From: Bolinopsis microptera
Taxonomy: Eukaryota; Ctenophora; Tentaculata; Lobata; Bolinopsidae
Direction: 5' to 3'
Assembly: GCF_026151205.1 (NCBI RefSeq)
Contig: NC_087081.1
Location: forward strand, 7,001,246-7,065,245
DNA length: 64,000 nucleotides
Positions 33,235 through 44,101 of the stretch are shown here, piece after piece (the stretch's first letter is position 1; each line of letters starts with the position of its first letter). The translations under genes and the position numbers were made by a program. The notes below the pieces were generated by a model. It was given only the letters and a program-made list of their open reading frames with translations, ran no database searches and had not been told where the DNA came from.

Positions 33235-34600
33235 GGAACAAATATTTTACGAGTACCCAGCAAAAGTTACTGGCTGGTGGTGGTACTAGAGGTGGTTTAA
33301 TTTAAACAGACGGCTAGACCTCGCGCGCGACATTAAACATGATTTGCACGCGTGGCGCATTCCAATAATCAAGCAGCCAGCACGTGACACAATTAAGCCA
33401 ATCAGAGTACAGGAATCTGCAAAGTTAAAGTTGCAAACTTTTGAGCGGCCCAAAATGACACTTTTCTGGAGATTTGTAGATAACTCTAAATTTACGTTGT
33501 TTTAAATGTTCCCCCTGGGGAAACGTTACTTTTACAAGACGAACATGTTGCAAAAACCGGAAATCTCTAACTCTTTTACTTTCAAAGTTAGGCCCCATCT
33601 AGTAAGGGTTTCTGGGTGCAGTTGACTGACGCCAAGTAGGGTATTTTGGCCGTTCTAACTTAAGACTTTTAAGAATTAAAGCATAGCCGTATTGATCCTC
33701 CAAACCTACAACTTTTAAGAGCTAGAATTGGCCGTATTTTGCCGTTAAAATACAGCGTATACTGTTTTACTTCATGATTGGGTCGTAATTCAAAAGCCAA
33801 TTTGACAAGAAGTGGGGCTCCACGGCTCACTTTTTCTCAAACATCATTTATCGCTCAGTTGAAGCGACCATGTCTTGCGACCATAGACAGCAGGCATATG
33901 ATCCGAAATACGAAGTATCCTTGTGTTTGGCATGTAGTAGCCTTAATTGGGTACTTCGTCATCAGTTATGATACCCAGCAAAAGTTACTGGCTGGTGGTG
34001 GTACTAGAGGTGGTTTACTGGGCCGCGCTCAGCCTGTCATTCCGCCTAATCTCTATTTTATGTTAATGAACATAATAGCCTGGGGTCCCCAGGTAAGAAG
34101 TGGTTTAATTTAAACAGACGGCTAGACCTCGCGCGCGACATTAATGATTAAGCATGATTTGCACGCGTGGCGCATTCCAATCTTCAAGCAGCCAGCACGT
34201 GACACAATTCAGCCAATCAGAGTACAGGAATCTGCAAAGTTAAAGTTGCAAACTTTTGAGCGGCCCAAAATGACACTTTTCTGGAGATTTGTAGATAACT
34301 CCAAATTTACGTTGTTTTAAATGTTCCCCCTGGGGGAAACGTTACTTTTACAAGACGAACATGATGCAAAAAACTGGAAATCTCTAACTCTTTTATTTTC
34401 AAAGTTAGGCCCCATCCAGTAAGGGTTTCTGGGAAAATCAAACATTTTGGTTTAATTCAAAATCTAAATTGACCCAAATTGTGCTCCTGGGGAGCTAACT
34501 TTAAATTTACGAGACGGAAATCTTCTTGAAAACCGGAAGGTTCTATTTATTTTACTTTTAGAGATAGACCCCAGCCGGTAGGGTGGGCTGGGTTAATCTT
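32892..34600. repeat. Mosaic of shuffled repeat modules
   Basis: At least five module types recur in different orders. D (CTCAGCCTGTCATTCCGCC...) at 32892-32975 and 34016-34096; E (CAGGACGCGCGCCGAGTTGG...CGACGGTCC) at about 32979-33016 and 33162-33197; C (TACCCAGCAAAAGTTACTGG...) at 33254-33298 and 33972-34017; A (about 330 bp, GTGGTTTAATTTAAACAGACGG to AAGGGTTTCTGGG) at 33292-33616 and 34100-34433; F (GCTCCTGGGGAGC...CCGGAAGGTTC) at 34436-34595. E and F recur near 45.2-45.58 kb, E inverted. No protein is encoded. Confidence 0.8.
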
Positions 34601-34980
34601 ATATTCAGACCTTGAGATTACAATTTATTGATTACAATTTTTGAGATGTAAAATTTTTCTGCTCCCTCTGTCGGGTAAACTTATTTGGAACCGGTTCTTT
34701 ACACTTTAGAGTTATGTACCGCTCAAACAAGATACCTCTTATTATGTTGTTATTCCCATTGGCCATTAATTGGTTGTTTGCATGTATATAATACTTATAG
34801 TAAACATCTGTTGTAATCAAGTTTTATCACTACACAAAGAAGACGCTGGAATTTGTAACTTAATCCAAAAAGCAAATAACAATATACACACTAACAAACT
34901 ATTTGTAAACTGCATCGGCAAAAATACTTGTCATCACAGCTGCAATAAGTACGTCTTATTATTAGTTATAACTTCAAATA

Positions 34981-35978
34981 TGCACCAGGTTCACACTGCA
35001 CAGTTACCATGTTCCTGACCTCGTCTCCAGGTGCACACTGCACAGTTACCATGTTCCTGACCTCGTCTCCAGGTGCACACTGAACAGTCTCCATGTTCCT
35101 GACCTCGTCACCAGGTGATACTGCACAGTCTCCATGTTCCTGATCTCGTCTCCAGTTCACACTGCACAGTCTCCATGTTCCTGACCTAGTCTCCAAGTGC
35201 ACACTGCACAGTCTCCATGTTCCTGACCTCGTCTCCAGGTTCACACTGCACAGTCTCTATGTTCTTGACCTCGTCTCCAGGTTCACACTGCACAGTCTCC
35301 ATGTTCCTGACCTCGTCTCCAGGTTCACACTGCACAGTCTCCATGTTCCTGACCTCGTCACCAGGTTCACAATGCACAGTCTCCATGTTCCTGACCTCGT
35401 CACCAGGTGATACTGCACAGTCTCCATGTTCCTGATCTCGTCTCCAGTTCACACTGCACAGTCTCCATGTTCCTGACCTAGTCTCCAAGTGCACACTGCA
35501 CAGTCTCCATGTTCCTGACCTCGTCTCCAGGTTCACACTGCACAGTCTCCATGTTCTTGACCTCGTCTCCAGGTTCACACTGCACAGTCTCCATGTTCCT
35601 GACCTCGTCTCCAGGTTCACACTGCACAGTCTCCATGTTCCTGACCTCGTCTCCAGGTTCACACTGCACAGTCTCCATGTTCATAACCTCGTCTCCAGGT
35701 TCACACTGCACAGTCTCCATGTTCCTGACCTCGTCTCTAGGTGCACACTGCACAGTCTCCATGTTCCTGACCTCGTCACCAGGTTCACAATGCACAGTCT
35801 CCATGTTCCTGACCTCGTCTCTAGGTTCACACTTCCAAGTCTCCATGTTTATGACCTCGTCTCTAGGTTCACACTGCACAGTCTCCATGTTCCTGACCTC
35901 GTCTCCAGGTGCACACTGCACAGTCTCCATGTTCCTGACCTCGTCACCAGGTGCACACTGCACAGTCTCCATGTTCCT
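34981..35978 (-). repeat. 42-bp minisatellite, about 24 units, half inside the receptor ORF
   Basis: Minus-strand unit: GTCAGGAACATGGAGACTG, TGCAGTGTGAACCTGGAGACGAG, that is the 14 codons RNMETVQCEPGDEV. Units at 35481-35978 are all exactly 42 bp and stay in the receptor frame; units outside the ORF (34981-35477) include 41-bp units that break the frame near 35114, 35152, 35406 and 35444. A block of seven units is duplicated with a 292-bp period (compare 35114 with 35406). The plus strand also stays open (MFLTSSPGSHCTVS). Confidence 0.93.
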
Positions 35979-38288
35979 GACCGCGATCATGTTCACCGAC
36001 CATATCCACCCTGCCAATAGGTAACCAACAGCCTTTTTGTATAGGTCGCTATAGAATAAGGGATTCAGAAAACTGTTGCCTGGGATGACCACCAGAGCGA
36101 ACACCTCAAAGACTGAAGGTGGTACTGGTTGTTTGGAAATGAGCTGGTAATAGACTGTTGCTATGATGAAGGGTATCCATGCTATGAGTTGACTTCCGAT
36201 CATAAGAGCTACTTTTAGTGCTAGAGATCGTGTAATGTCCACCTTTTGTGCTTCTTGTAGAACCGCAACACGTGCTTTACTCTTTCTATCTTCCAGCAAT
36301 ATTTTGGTGTATGTTACAAGTACTGTGACCAACAGTACTGCCAGAGTTGTGCAGTATAGAAGTTTGTAGATCTGATAAGATTCCTGGAGTTTGAAGATGT
36401 TGTGGACACATAATCCGGTGTTACCGTAGTAACCTATCTCTTCACTATCGAATATGCTTCCCTTGGAAGTCGTGTTTCGGAGCTTTTCCAGCATGGCGTT
36501 TGTGTTAGTTTCCGTAGAAAATGCACCCTCGTACATTATTTTAATTTTAGGTAGGTCGATAGGATTCTTGCTAAAAAATGGATTTTCATCAAGATGAGTG
36601 AAAAATATTTCCGTCCTAAAAATATCCTGTACAGCAGAAATAGATAGGAGCGGAAAAATAGCATGAGCTACATTTAGGAGAAGACCTAAAGCGGATCCTA
36701 AGACGACCATCCTTGTTTTTATTTCCCAAACCATACTGGTGCAATTCAGCCATCTGATCACACTAACAGATGCGACAGTTAACAAGGAGCCATGGGAGGA
36801 TACAGAGAAGAGCACACCAAGACTAGAGCACGATATGCTGGCTCGCCACTTTCTCTCCAACAAGCAGTAGTCGCCTTTGAATCGGAGCACTGTATCGGCT
36901 ATAACGATACAGCACAGATATAATCCCATCAGCAGATCGTAGAAGAATATTTGGAGACGGAAAGTTCTGTCAATTCGACCGGTCTTTGAATCCTTTTGGG
37001 AGCGATAGCATTTGTATCCCTCTACAGAGTTGATGATGACGATGAAGAGGCCCATAAAAATTGTGACTACTAGAACCGGTATGGATCGAATAAGGAACTT
37101 TGAGGAGGACAAACTTCCCAGGTCACATGTCCCACATTCATCACTACCGTCAGCACAATCCTTCACATGATCACATACTTTGTCAGGATCAACCCACTCT
37201 GCTGTTGAGTTTGGGCTGCAATAGAACCTGCCCGGACATCCAATTTCATCTGCCCCATTTTTACAGTCTTGCTTTTCATCACACAATGCTGTTACGTGGA
37301 AAGACTCTGTTCCAGATCTAAACGGATCTTTCTCACAGTCAAAAACGAAGTCGCTCTCTGACCATGAATCACTAAATACGTGATCACAAAATTGTACCCA
37401 ATTTTCCACCACGAAGTCTGTTTCGTTAGTGCAGTTATATTTGCAATAAGATGACACGAAATTTATTGGATCCTCACGCATTGATGACATAAATGACTGG
37501 TAGTTATGTCGGTATTGTCTAAGACACGAGTACAAGGGAGACATTTTATCAGGATCCCGAAAAGCCTCCTCACATTTATCAGCGTCACTCTTATCTGGAA
37601 TAGTACAATTCAAATTAGTTGACAGGCTACCCAGGCACAATACAGCAGGCAAACAAATGGGAGTGCTGCTGATTAGCGGGCAAGATATCTTCACAGAATC
37701 TTCACAGTAACATTCATCAGACCCATCAATGCAGTCCTGGGTACCATCACATAGACCGTCGAACGAGATGCAGCCTGAGCCGTCAAAGCAGTAGAAAACT
37801 TCAGTCAAGTTATTTTTGCAGCCACACTCATCAGTGAGACACTGGGACACACCATCACAGAGATTCTTATCAGGCAGAGAACAGGTCCATACTGCATCTT
37901 CATCACTTGCAATCTCATCGACATAATCTGTGGGGTCAATCTCTCGGAAATCACTTGAAATCTCATCGACATAATCTGTGGGGTCAATCTCTCGGACGTG
38001 GCCTTGGTAAGGGTCGAAGTTGAACCGACATATTGTAGAACTATTCCCTAGTTCTTTGGCCGGTTTATGATTATCATAATATCCAGGAAACATGAACAGC
38101 ATTCGAGAATATTGGAAGCATTTTGTTATTATCTCTGTGTCGCTCATGGGCAAATAGGGATGCTGTCCGTTATACTTCGCAAAATCAACTGTAAACTTTC
38201 TCCCCTGAGGACCAGTGCCCGGGACTTGAAATGGAAAGAGCGACAGAAGAAGCAGCAAGAAGACACCCCAAGATGGAATATCCCTCAT
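35478..38288 (-). CDS. LDLa-module, relaxin/LGR-type 7TM receptor with minisatellite-encoded tail
   Basis: Single-exon gene, 936 residues, plasma-membrane receptor. A signal peptide (about 1-27, GVFLLLLLSLFPF) is followed by a 16-residue duplication (REIDPTDYVDEI twice) and four LDL-receptor class A-like modules near 135-160, 166-195, 320-352 and 354-387, with CDGTQDCIDGSDEC and CDHVKDCADGSDEC calcium-cage signatures; the first and third are imperfect. The 7TM core spans about 394-766. TM2-TM3 (FFYDLLMGLYLCCIVIADTV, then FKGDYCLLERKW) most resembles relaxin-family/LGR receptors, and TM7 ends with NPLFY (NPxxY). No leucine-rich repeats are present. The usual E/DRY-type motif after TM3 reads VIRW, lacking the acidic residue. 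Residues 771-936 are about twelve copies of a 14-residue repeat from the minisatellite, ending where a unit mutated GAG to TAG. Ligand unknown. Confidence 0.93.
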   Translation of the reverse strand: MRDIPSWGVFLLLLLSLFPFQVPGTGPQGRKFTVDFAKYNGQHPYLPMSDTEIITKCFQYSRMLFMFPGYYDNHKPAKELGNSSTICRFNFDPYQGHVREIDPTDYVDEISSDFREIDPTDYVDEIASDEDAVWTCSLPDKNLCDGVSQCLTDECGCKNNLTEVFYCFDGSGCISFDGLCDGTQDCIDGSDECYCEDSVKISCPLISSTPICLPAVLCLGSLSTNLNCTIPDKSDADKCEEAFRDPDKMSPLYSCLRQYRHNYQSFMSSMREDPINFVSSYCKYNCTNETDFVVENWVQFCDHVFSDSWSESDFVFDCEKDPFRSGTESFHVTALCDEKQDCKNGADEIGCPGRFYCSPNSTAEWVDPDKVCDHVKDCADGSDECGTCDLGSLSSSKFLIRSIPVLVVTIFMGLFIVIINSVEGYKCYRSQKDSKTGRIDRTFRLQIFFYDLLMGLYLCCIVIADTVLRFKGDYCLLERKWRASISCSSLGVLFSVSSHGSLLTVASVSVIRWLNCTSMVWEIKTRMVVLGSALGLLLNVAHAIFPLLSISAVQDIFRTEIFFTHLDENPFFSKNPIDLPKIKIMYEGAFSTETNTNAMLEKLRNTTSKGSIFDSEEIGYYGNTGLCVHNIFKLQESYQIYKLLYCTTLAVLLVTVLVTYTKILLEDRKSKARVAVLQEAQKVDITRSLALKVALMIGSQLIAWIPFIIATVYYQLISKQPVPPSVFEVFALVVIPGNSFLNPLFYSDLYKKAVGYLLAGWIWSVNMIAVRNMETVQCAPGDEVRNMETVQCAPGDEVRNMETVQCEPRDEVINMETWKCEPRDEVRNMETVHCEPGDEVRNMETVQCAPRDEVRNMETVQCEPGDEVMNMETVQCEPGDEVRNMETVQCEPGDEVRNMETVQCEPGDEVKNMETVQCEPGDEVRNMETVQCALGD

Positions 38289-38319
38289 TTACCCTCTATT
38301 CAAGTGTATTGAAATACGA

Positions 38320-38745
38320 GCTGTGTTCCTTGAGTGAACTGACAATGACTGAGGAAGAGTGTTACTGTTGCTGCTAGGGTTTGACCTTTTATACGCTAAT
38401 TTGAGAGAATTACACAATACTCTTGGTCCCCAGCTACTTTACTGGCATTCATTTAGTTCGGTGCCACACAATAGATTATTGTATTCATAGAGATCAAAAT
38501 ATTAGAAAATAGTGCATTCAAGTGTCATAAAGGGTGCAGGTGGGTTCCTTGAGAGAACTGAGGACGACGGTTGCTGTTAGAATTTGACCTTTTATACGCT
38601 AATTTGAGAGAATTACACAATACCCTTGATCCCCAGCTACTTTACTGGCATTCATTTAGTTCGGTGCCACACAATAGATTATTGTGGCTGTAGGACTATT
38701 GAGCGGTATTGTATTCATAGAGATTAAGATATCAGAAAATAGTGC
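38320..38745 (-). promoter_or_regulatory. Tandemly duplicated TATA promoter region of the receptor gene
   Basis: About 190 bp upstream of the receptor ATG is present twice (about 38320-38515 and 38540-38745) with ~90% or better similarity; the second has a short insertion (GGCTGTAGGACTATTGAGCG). On the minus strand each copy holds GTATAAAAGG, the proximal one about 107-116 bp before the ATG, at a plausible TATA distance, and the distal one 193 bp further up. Both share GGTTCCTTGAG and ACTTTACTGGCATTCATTTAG landmarks (plus-strand reading). Confidence 0.6.
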
Positions 38746-38975
38746 GTGATCATGTAATCTTATAAAAGATTGTATCGATTGCAAGGCAAGAACAGAACTG
38801 TTTCGCAAGATTACAGTTATCAGCTAGCTTTGTTTCCCAGGAAGCCTGCCGTTAGAAACTTTATGTTAAATCCCATTAGTAGCCGAGTCTATAAAAGTCA
38901 AACTTTTATCAATCTTTATACCTAATAGTTGATAATAATAGTTAATAGTAATATGTTTACAGTATGCACTGAAGG
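38746..38975. other. Spacer between receptor promoter and SINE
   Basis: AT-rich, no gene seen. No repeat of note was identified. Confidence 0.35.
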
Positions 38976-39192
38976 GGTATCCTAGGAACTTTCTTGAACT
39001 TTTAACAGGTACCCCTCCTCATTTAACCCTCGTCCCTCGATTAAGTTTCCTATTATTCGGCTGAGTCGACCGAGGAGATTACATAGATCCAATGGATCCT
39101 TAGCTACTCCCCAGACTAGGTGACACTGGGATTCGAACCCTGAACCTTCTGCGCAGAAGGCGGATGCTCTAACCAATAGGCCACCTAGCCCC
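38976..39192 (-). mobile_element. tRNA-derived SINE
   Basis: On the minus strand the 5' part (39192 down to about 39115) has pol III internal promoter boxes: an A-box-like TGGCCTATTGG, and a B box GGTTCGAATCC 30-40 bp later. It can be drawn only as an imperfect cloverleaf (possible TCT anticodon loop, mismatched acceptor), so it is a SINE head and not a working tRNA gene. A ~130-bp tRNA-unrelated body follows (TCCATTGGATC, GGTCGACTCAGCCG) to about 38980. The LTR element has inserted 5 bp beyond its head. Confidence 0.7.
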
Positions 39193-39197
39193 TACGT

Positions 39198-39891
39198 TGT
39201 AGGGCCCCAACCCTACAATTATAGTCCCATCATATCAACTACTGTTATTGTTTGCACCTGCCTGGCAACCATAAATTAGACAGTCTGCGTCCATTAATCA
39301 TTACGACCGGATATTACTATTGACCTAGAAGGCCACGGTCTAAATTAGTAATTTCGTTTGCAATTAATCGATGAGCATCACCGCAAGCTCTAGAGTTCTG
39401 ACTTTACTCCATAATTATACGTTCGGTGGTTTTCGGTAGGGAGTTGTGGTTTGATAATTACTGCCAGAAGGACGTCACACTATGGTTTCATTAAATGAAC
39501 TAAGATCATCTATGAGTAACCATGGATATCAAATAGTGATTCCTGAAGGGCTAGATCAGTGACTACACCATCTAGCTAAAACCACCACCGGAAATGCGTC
39601 ACGTTTGTTTACACGAGAAAGCTCATCGGCCGACACGCCTAGGGAGTGCCGACAATTAAGGGGACTATAAAAACGCCCGGCGCCTTGAGAAAACTGTCTC
39701 TTTTTGTCGAATCGTTAAAGTTATATTTAAATAGTCAACCAACACCGCTAGTTTCGTTTTAACATTGTTTCCTAAATTTCCCGAGTTTCATTTCCGAGTC
39801 CAAACCAACTAAAAGTACACAACGCATTGAAGTCCTAATTTGAAAGCACTGACTACCGGAGCAAGTTTAACTCATTAATCTGGTAGTTACA
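39198..39891 (+). repeat. 5' LTR (694 bp)
   Basis: Begins TGTAGGGCCCCAACCCTACA (itself a terminal hairpin) and ends GGTAGTTACA. Contains GGGGACTATAAAAACGCC, a TATA box at 39666-39672 for RNA-polymerase-II transcription, placing R near 39700. Reads the same as the LTR at 44102-44795 at an offset of exactly 4904 bp. Confidence 0.93.
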
Positions 39892-39915
39892 AAGTGGTGC
39901 TGCGACCGAAGAACC
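39892..39915 (+). promoter_or_regulatory. Primer-binding-like site
   Basis: AAG then TGGTGCTGCGACCGAAGA directly after the 5' LTR. TGG at the start pairs with a tRNA 3' CCA as expected for minus-strand priming. The primer tRNA could not be named. Confidence 0.55.
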
Positions 39916-39999
39916 TTTACTGCAACAACCAACACACAGGTACCAAAGCACCTTTCTCCAGTTGAGCATTAATTTTGTTACATACCAAATTGTATAGCC

Positions 40000-41397
40000 A
40001 TGTCACATCATTCGTCACACCACTCGCTTGATGTGGATTCTCCCATTCAAAATCCATTAGAGACGGAACAGGACCATAATACCAACACAGCTGAGGCAAC
40101 CAATCGACCAGCTCTTCGACTGAAAATGTTCTCAAATACAGAACAGGTCGACCAACTGAATGAGGGGGATAGGCGTCCCGGCATGTATCAGCAACCATTA
40201 GGCGAAAAGGGATACCTATCTTGGACAGCCGAGTACAACCGTCGGCACCAACAACCTCAATCACTGAATGCTCTGCCAGCAAGGACCCCTAACAGTATGT
40301 TCAGGGGTAGGAAGCCTAATGAATATAGTTACGGTGATGACATTCACGATTACTTAAAGAGTTTCGATAACTATAAGATGATCACCGGATTACAAAGTGA
40401 ACAGGCATTTCAGGTCTTTTGCACGTTTTTAGACAACCGAAGTCTGAACAGAGTCCTGTCTCTCAAGCTAACAGGTAAACAGCTTGCAGATTGGGAGTCT
40501 GTCAAGGAGAAGGTCATCCAGAAACTGGATCCAACATACGACACGGAAAGCTCTATAGATGAGCTGTTTGCCGTGAAGCAAACTGGGTCGGAGACGACTC
40601 AGGACTTTGCAGACCGGCTGGAGAAAACAGCACAAATGATATCGGCTTGCAAGTTCATGGCTGGTGAAACTACGGATAAGTTGATGAAGGACGCTTTTAT
40701 AAACGGTCTTAAGTCCCAACAAATGATGTTTTGCCTGTTGCAGAAAAGCAAGCTCACATATGACACAGCTTTGCTGGAGAGCTCTAAACTAGAAAAAATC
40801 CTAGGAAAGATCAAAGCGAAAGTAACCAACTTAGATTCATTAAATGATGCAGCGGGACTCTTAACAATCGAGGAGAAGGAAACCCCTCATTTTCAGCCAT
40901 TTCAAAATAAGTGCTGGGCTTGTCGTGAAGTAGGCCGGGTTAAGAAAGACTGGCCGGAACCGGACCATCGGAAGTGTCACAATTGTGGTATGCCTGGTCA
41001 TCTGATAAAGGACTGCAGATTCCCAATAGAAGGTTGCACTTATTGTCAGGGCAACAACCACACGATAAAAAACTGTTTTAAGAAAGAGAGAGACGACAAG
41101 GAACAGGATCGTTATTACAACCAACCACGCTCCAACGAATTTGACGAAGAACCAGTTATTTGTAATCGGAGTCCATCAGAAGATACTGGACACACGTCTT
41201 GTGCTGTGTCAAGAAGTCAGGCCATCGATAGAGGAAAGCGTGTAAGATTTAACCAACCTCCGGAACCTGTTAGTACAGTTCTAGACGAAGTGGAAGAGCA
41301 TGCCATGAATTACTCACCATACTTTGATGAAAGGCAGGTTTTTCTGACTGACGATGAAGAGTTTATTGAAGAAGAGGCCAGGTTGGAAAACTACTAA
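40000..41397 (+). CDS. gag: Retrotransposon Gag polyprotein
   Basis: 465 residues from a true ATG 108 bp after the LTR. The centre (about 105-270) reads like a Ty3/Gypsy-type capsid (FDNYKMITGLQSEQAFQVF; QTGSETTQDFADRLEKTAQM). C-terminal nucleocapsid has two intact CCHC knuckles, CHNCGMPGHLIKDC (about 327-340) and CTYCQGNNHTIKNC (about 347-360), plus an upstream degenerate one (CWACREVGRVKKDW) that lacks the His and last Cys. The tail is acidic. Gag would form the virus-like particle that packages element RNA. The ORF is uninterrupted, unlike the rest of the interior. Confidence 0.92.
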   Translation: MSHHSSHHSLDVDSPIQNPLETEQDHNTNTAEATNRPALRLKMFSNTEQVDQLNEGDRRPGMYQQPLGEKGYLSWTAEYNRRHQQPQSLNALPARTPNSMFRGRKPNEYSYGDDIHDYLKSFDNYKMITGLQSEQAFQVFCTFLDNRSLNRVLSLKLTGKQLADWESVKEKVIQKLDPTYDTESSIDELFAVKQTGSETTQDFADRLEKTAQMISACKFMAGETTDKLMKDAFINGLKSQQMMFCLLQKSKLTYDTALLESSKLEKILGKIKAKVTNLDSLNDAAGLLTIEEKETPHFQPFQNKCWACREVGRVKKDWPEPDHRKCHNCGMPGHLIKDCRFPIEGCTYCQGNNHTIKNCFKKERDDKEQDRYYNQPRSNEFDEEPVICNRSPSEDTGHTSCAVSRSQAIDRGKRVRFNQPPEPVSTVLDEVEEHAMNYSPYFDERQVFLTDDEEFIEEEARLENY

Positions 41398-44086
41398 GCA
41401 CCTCCAAGGAAAATCATGATGTGAAAACAGGTTCACACCGGTCAACCACAGCACGCGAAAGTATACGTGCAGGTTGTGTTGCCATTGAACCACAACGTGT
41501 ACTCGCTAGTGGAAAGCGAAAGTACACATATTTTACTAGACGCTTGCCATATTATGGTATCTTGACCTTTGAAGCTATATACGTAAGTTGCCACGTCACC
41601 AAGCTGCCAATGTGCTCCAATGTAATTCTTGATATCACCATGTTACAAAACTTATGGCACAACTCCTTTACAAAACAACAGAACTTCCGCACAGTCTGGA
41701 ACAACTAATTGCCCGTCACTGTCAGAGCTCCATGTGTGCTTGTGGTTAATAATTGGTTAACATCATTGCAACTTTGCTTTCGTTCTCCATATTCGATCTC
41801 ATTAGTCGAGGAGAAAGAGCATATAATCTTATAATGGTAAATTGCCCGGATCCCGCAATACCCTAGATAGTTTGCATGAGTTTGGCCAAAACAGACAACA
41901 GGCTCACAGGAACATCCGGAGCATTGGCCGTTCCTGAAAGATTATTCATGGAATCACGACAGCAGATAATGCGTTAGTTCCAACTCTGTGAGAGCTGAGA
42001 TAGTTGTGCCAGTTAGTGTTCATTTTATTGTGGACGTTACAATTTTTAAAAACGGGCCATGGAGCTCATCTGATATTCTAAAGCGGATCAGCAAATCAGT
42101 TAAAAGTAAAAGTCGGGCTAAGTCGGAGCCAGCTAGGAGTTCTGATCTGAGCAATCAAACTCCCCGAAAGTAATGGCAATTGGAGAAACAGACTGATATA
42201 AATCAGAGAATTTAGAACTAAGGGTACGTGTGCTAGGCTATCATTATGTGCTTAATGAATCTAGGGTAAAATCACACCTGATCAGGTCTAAAGAAGGAAA
42301 AATGGGTACTGCAGTATGCCGAATTAAATATTTCAGCTACATTAAGCTGGGCCGACCAGTAGATGCATCTACTAGATAATGTTTCGGACATGCGCAAAGC
42401 AGAGTTGGGTACAGCAACTACCCAGGAGCCGAAGTTGCCACATTATCACATCGCAATAACAAATGCGGGTCGGCGGTCGACCAATTTAATTTAAGACCCC
42501 ACACATGAGCCTGATGAAGAGGCTGTTACGTTGATGATTCCAACGAAGATAGACCACATTGTCCTACGGGACCGTCTCAAGCATGATTATTATCATGGCA
42601 ATGGATTGTTACACTGCCATGATTGATGAAACGAACAATCATTGAAAGATTTAACATTATTGAAGTAACCTGATCATAATGATAGCTGTGAAATCGCACA
42701 CCGAAATTTGTGCAGATTGTACCAATATTGGATTTATAGTTCAATTGTCCAATCAAGTGGATGTCATTGCAAACTTATCATGTAGGTTCATGTAGGTTTC
42801 TGTGAGAAGTCATACCATAACCCAGTCAAAAGTACATATCATTGAAAAGAGAAGATACTGAAGTTTGTAGACAATACGAAGTTAATTCAGGAGCATAGGA
42901 AGATGAAACGTTCATCTTACAAATTATTAGAAGCATTCTCTTGGCTCCATGAAGGTCCATCACGATGCTATTGGAATATTAGAAGACAACCAGTTTCCCC
43001 ATTAAATGAACAGAAGAAGAAGTTTATGTCAGTCAGAGCTCAGGTTCCAAATGCAAACGAGTTTAAACTGCACTCATTTGCTCAGTCATACATCATTCAC
43101 GATCACACTGTAGTCATGGCATAACAATTTGGTACCTGTAGCAAATAAAGACCTTAGAGTCCGTGTACTTTGTACACATGCGAGCGACGTCGCGGTAAAA
43201 CGTGACTATGTACTCTCCAAAAGATGACGACACAGACGGTATCAACTTCTCAAAAAGCTGGATTGTCACCTCACTCTCCTGTTGTCAGTTTTGCGGATTC
43301 ACGACCCAAAGAACAACAGTCACCCCTCACGGTGTGACAATGACCAGGAAGATGAGGACTTTTACAAACAATAGCTCGTCCGACCATATGATGTAAGATG
43401 TCATTACAGTTATACAAACTAATTTGTTCATAGTATTCTAAGTTTAATGTAAATTAGTTAAAGTGATTTTAATAAGTATAATAATTTTAGTGCAATTTAG
43501 TTTATGTAAAATTAGCAGATTATTACATAAACGTAGGATATTATAGTATTATGTAAATAATTAAGTAAATATAGTGTAATCTAAATTCGTTTTTTAAGGT
43601 GTGTATATTTAAATTTTAGGGAAATTAAAATTTGTGTGAAAACAGATTATTATGTAAACGTAGGTTATTATTTTCGTAAATACCAAATAAAAATATATGT
43701 CTAAAGAAAACATCATTTAATGAGTTATAAAAAAAATATAGATTATGTGTAAGTGTGAAATGTATATGAAACATTATACTATATTATGAAAGTAATATAC
43801 AATCATATAACAGAGTGTATTATAAATATTGTGATAAAAGGATTAAAGTTAAAAAAAATAAATGTGTATGTTATTTAAATGTTATGTGTATTTTTGAAAC
43901 TAATTACTATAGATTGTAGAGTAAATTACTCCCACAATCAAATCAACAGCATCATTTTTAAATTTTAGTACGAGATTTTATTTTCAAAAGACCGAGAAAA
44001 ATTGCATTATTTTATGTATTAGTTGTAATTCAAACTGGAAAAGATCAGTATTTTAAAAACGTATATTTAATCACAACAGTTTTCTA
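41398..44086 (+). other. LTR-element interior lacking recognisable pol
   Basis: Only short open frames occur. The stretch 41421-41708 could be protease-derived (TFEAIYVSCHVTKLPM then SNVILDITMLQ resembles the end of gypsy proteases), but this is weak. No YxDD, RNase H or integrase HHCC/DDE signature was found. 43400-44086 is very AT-rich and untranslatable. Confidence 0.6.
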
Positions 44087-44101
44087 AAGGAGGGTGGAGT
44101 T
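44087..44101 (+). promoter_or_regulatory. Polypurine tract
   Basis: AAGGAGGGTGGAGTT immediately before the 3' LTR, the expected priming site for plus-strand synthesis. Confidence 0.7.

Noticed and set aside
35509-36024. Plus-strand MFLTSSPGSHCTVS frame
   Set aside because: Antisense reading of the 42-bp minisatellite inside the receptor gene.
39115-39192. Functional tRNA gene on the minus strand
   Set aside because: A and B boxes are present, but the acceptor and T stems cannot pair properly when placed by the boxes; a SINE head fits better.
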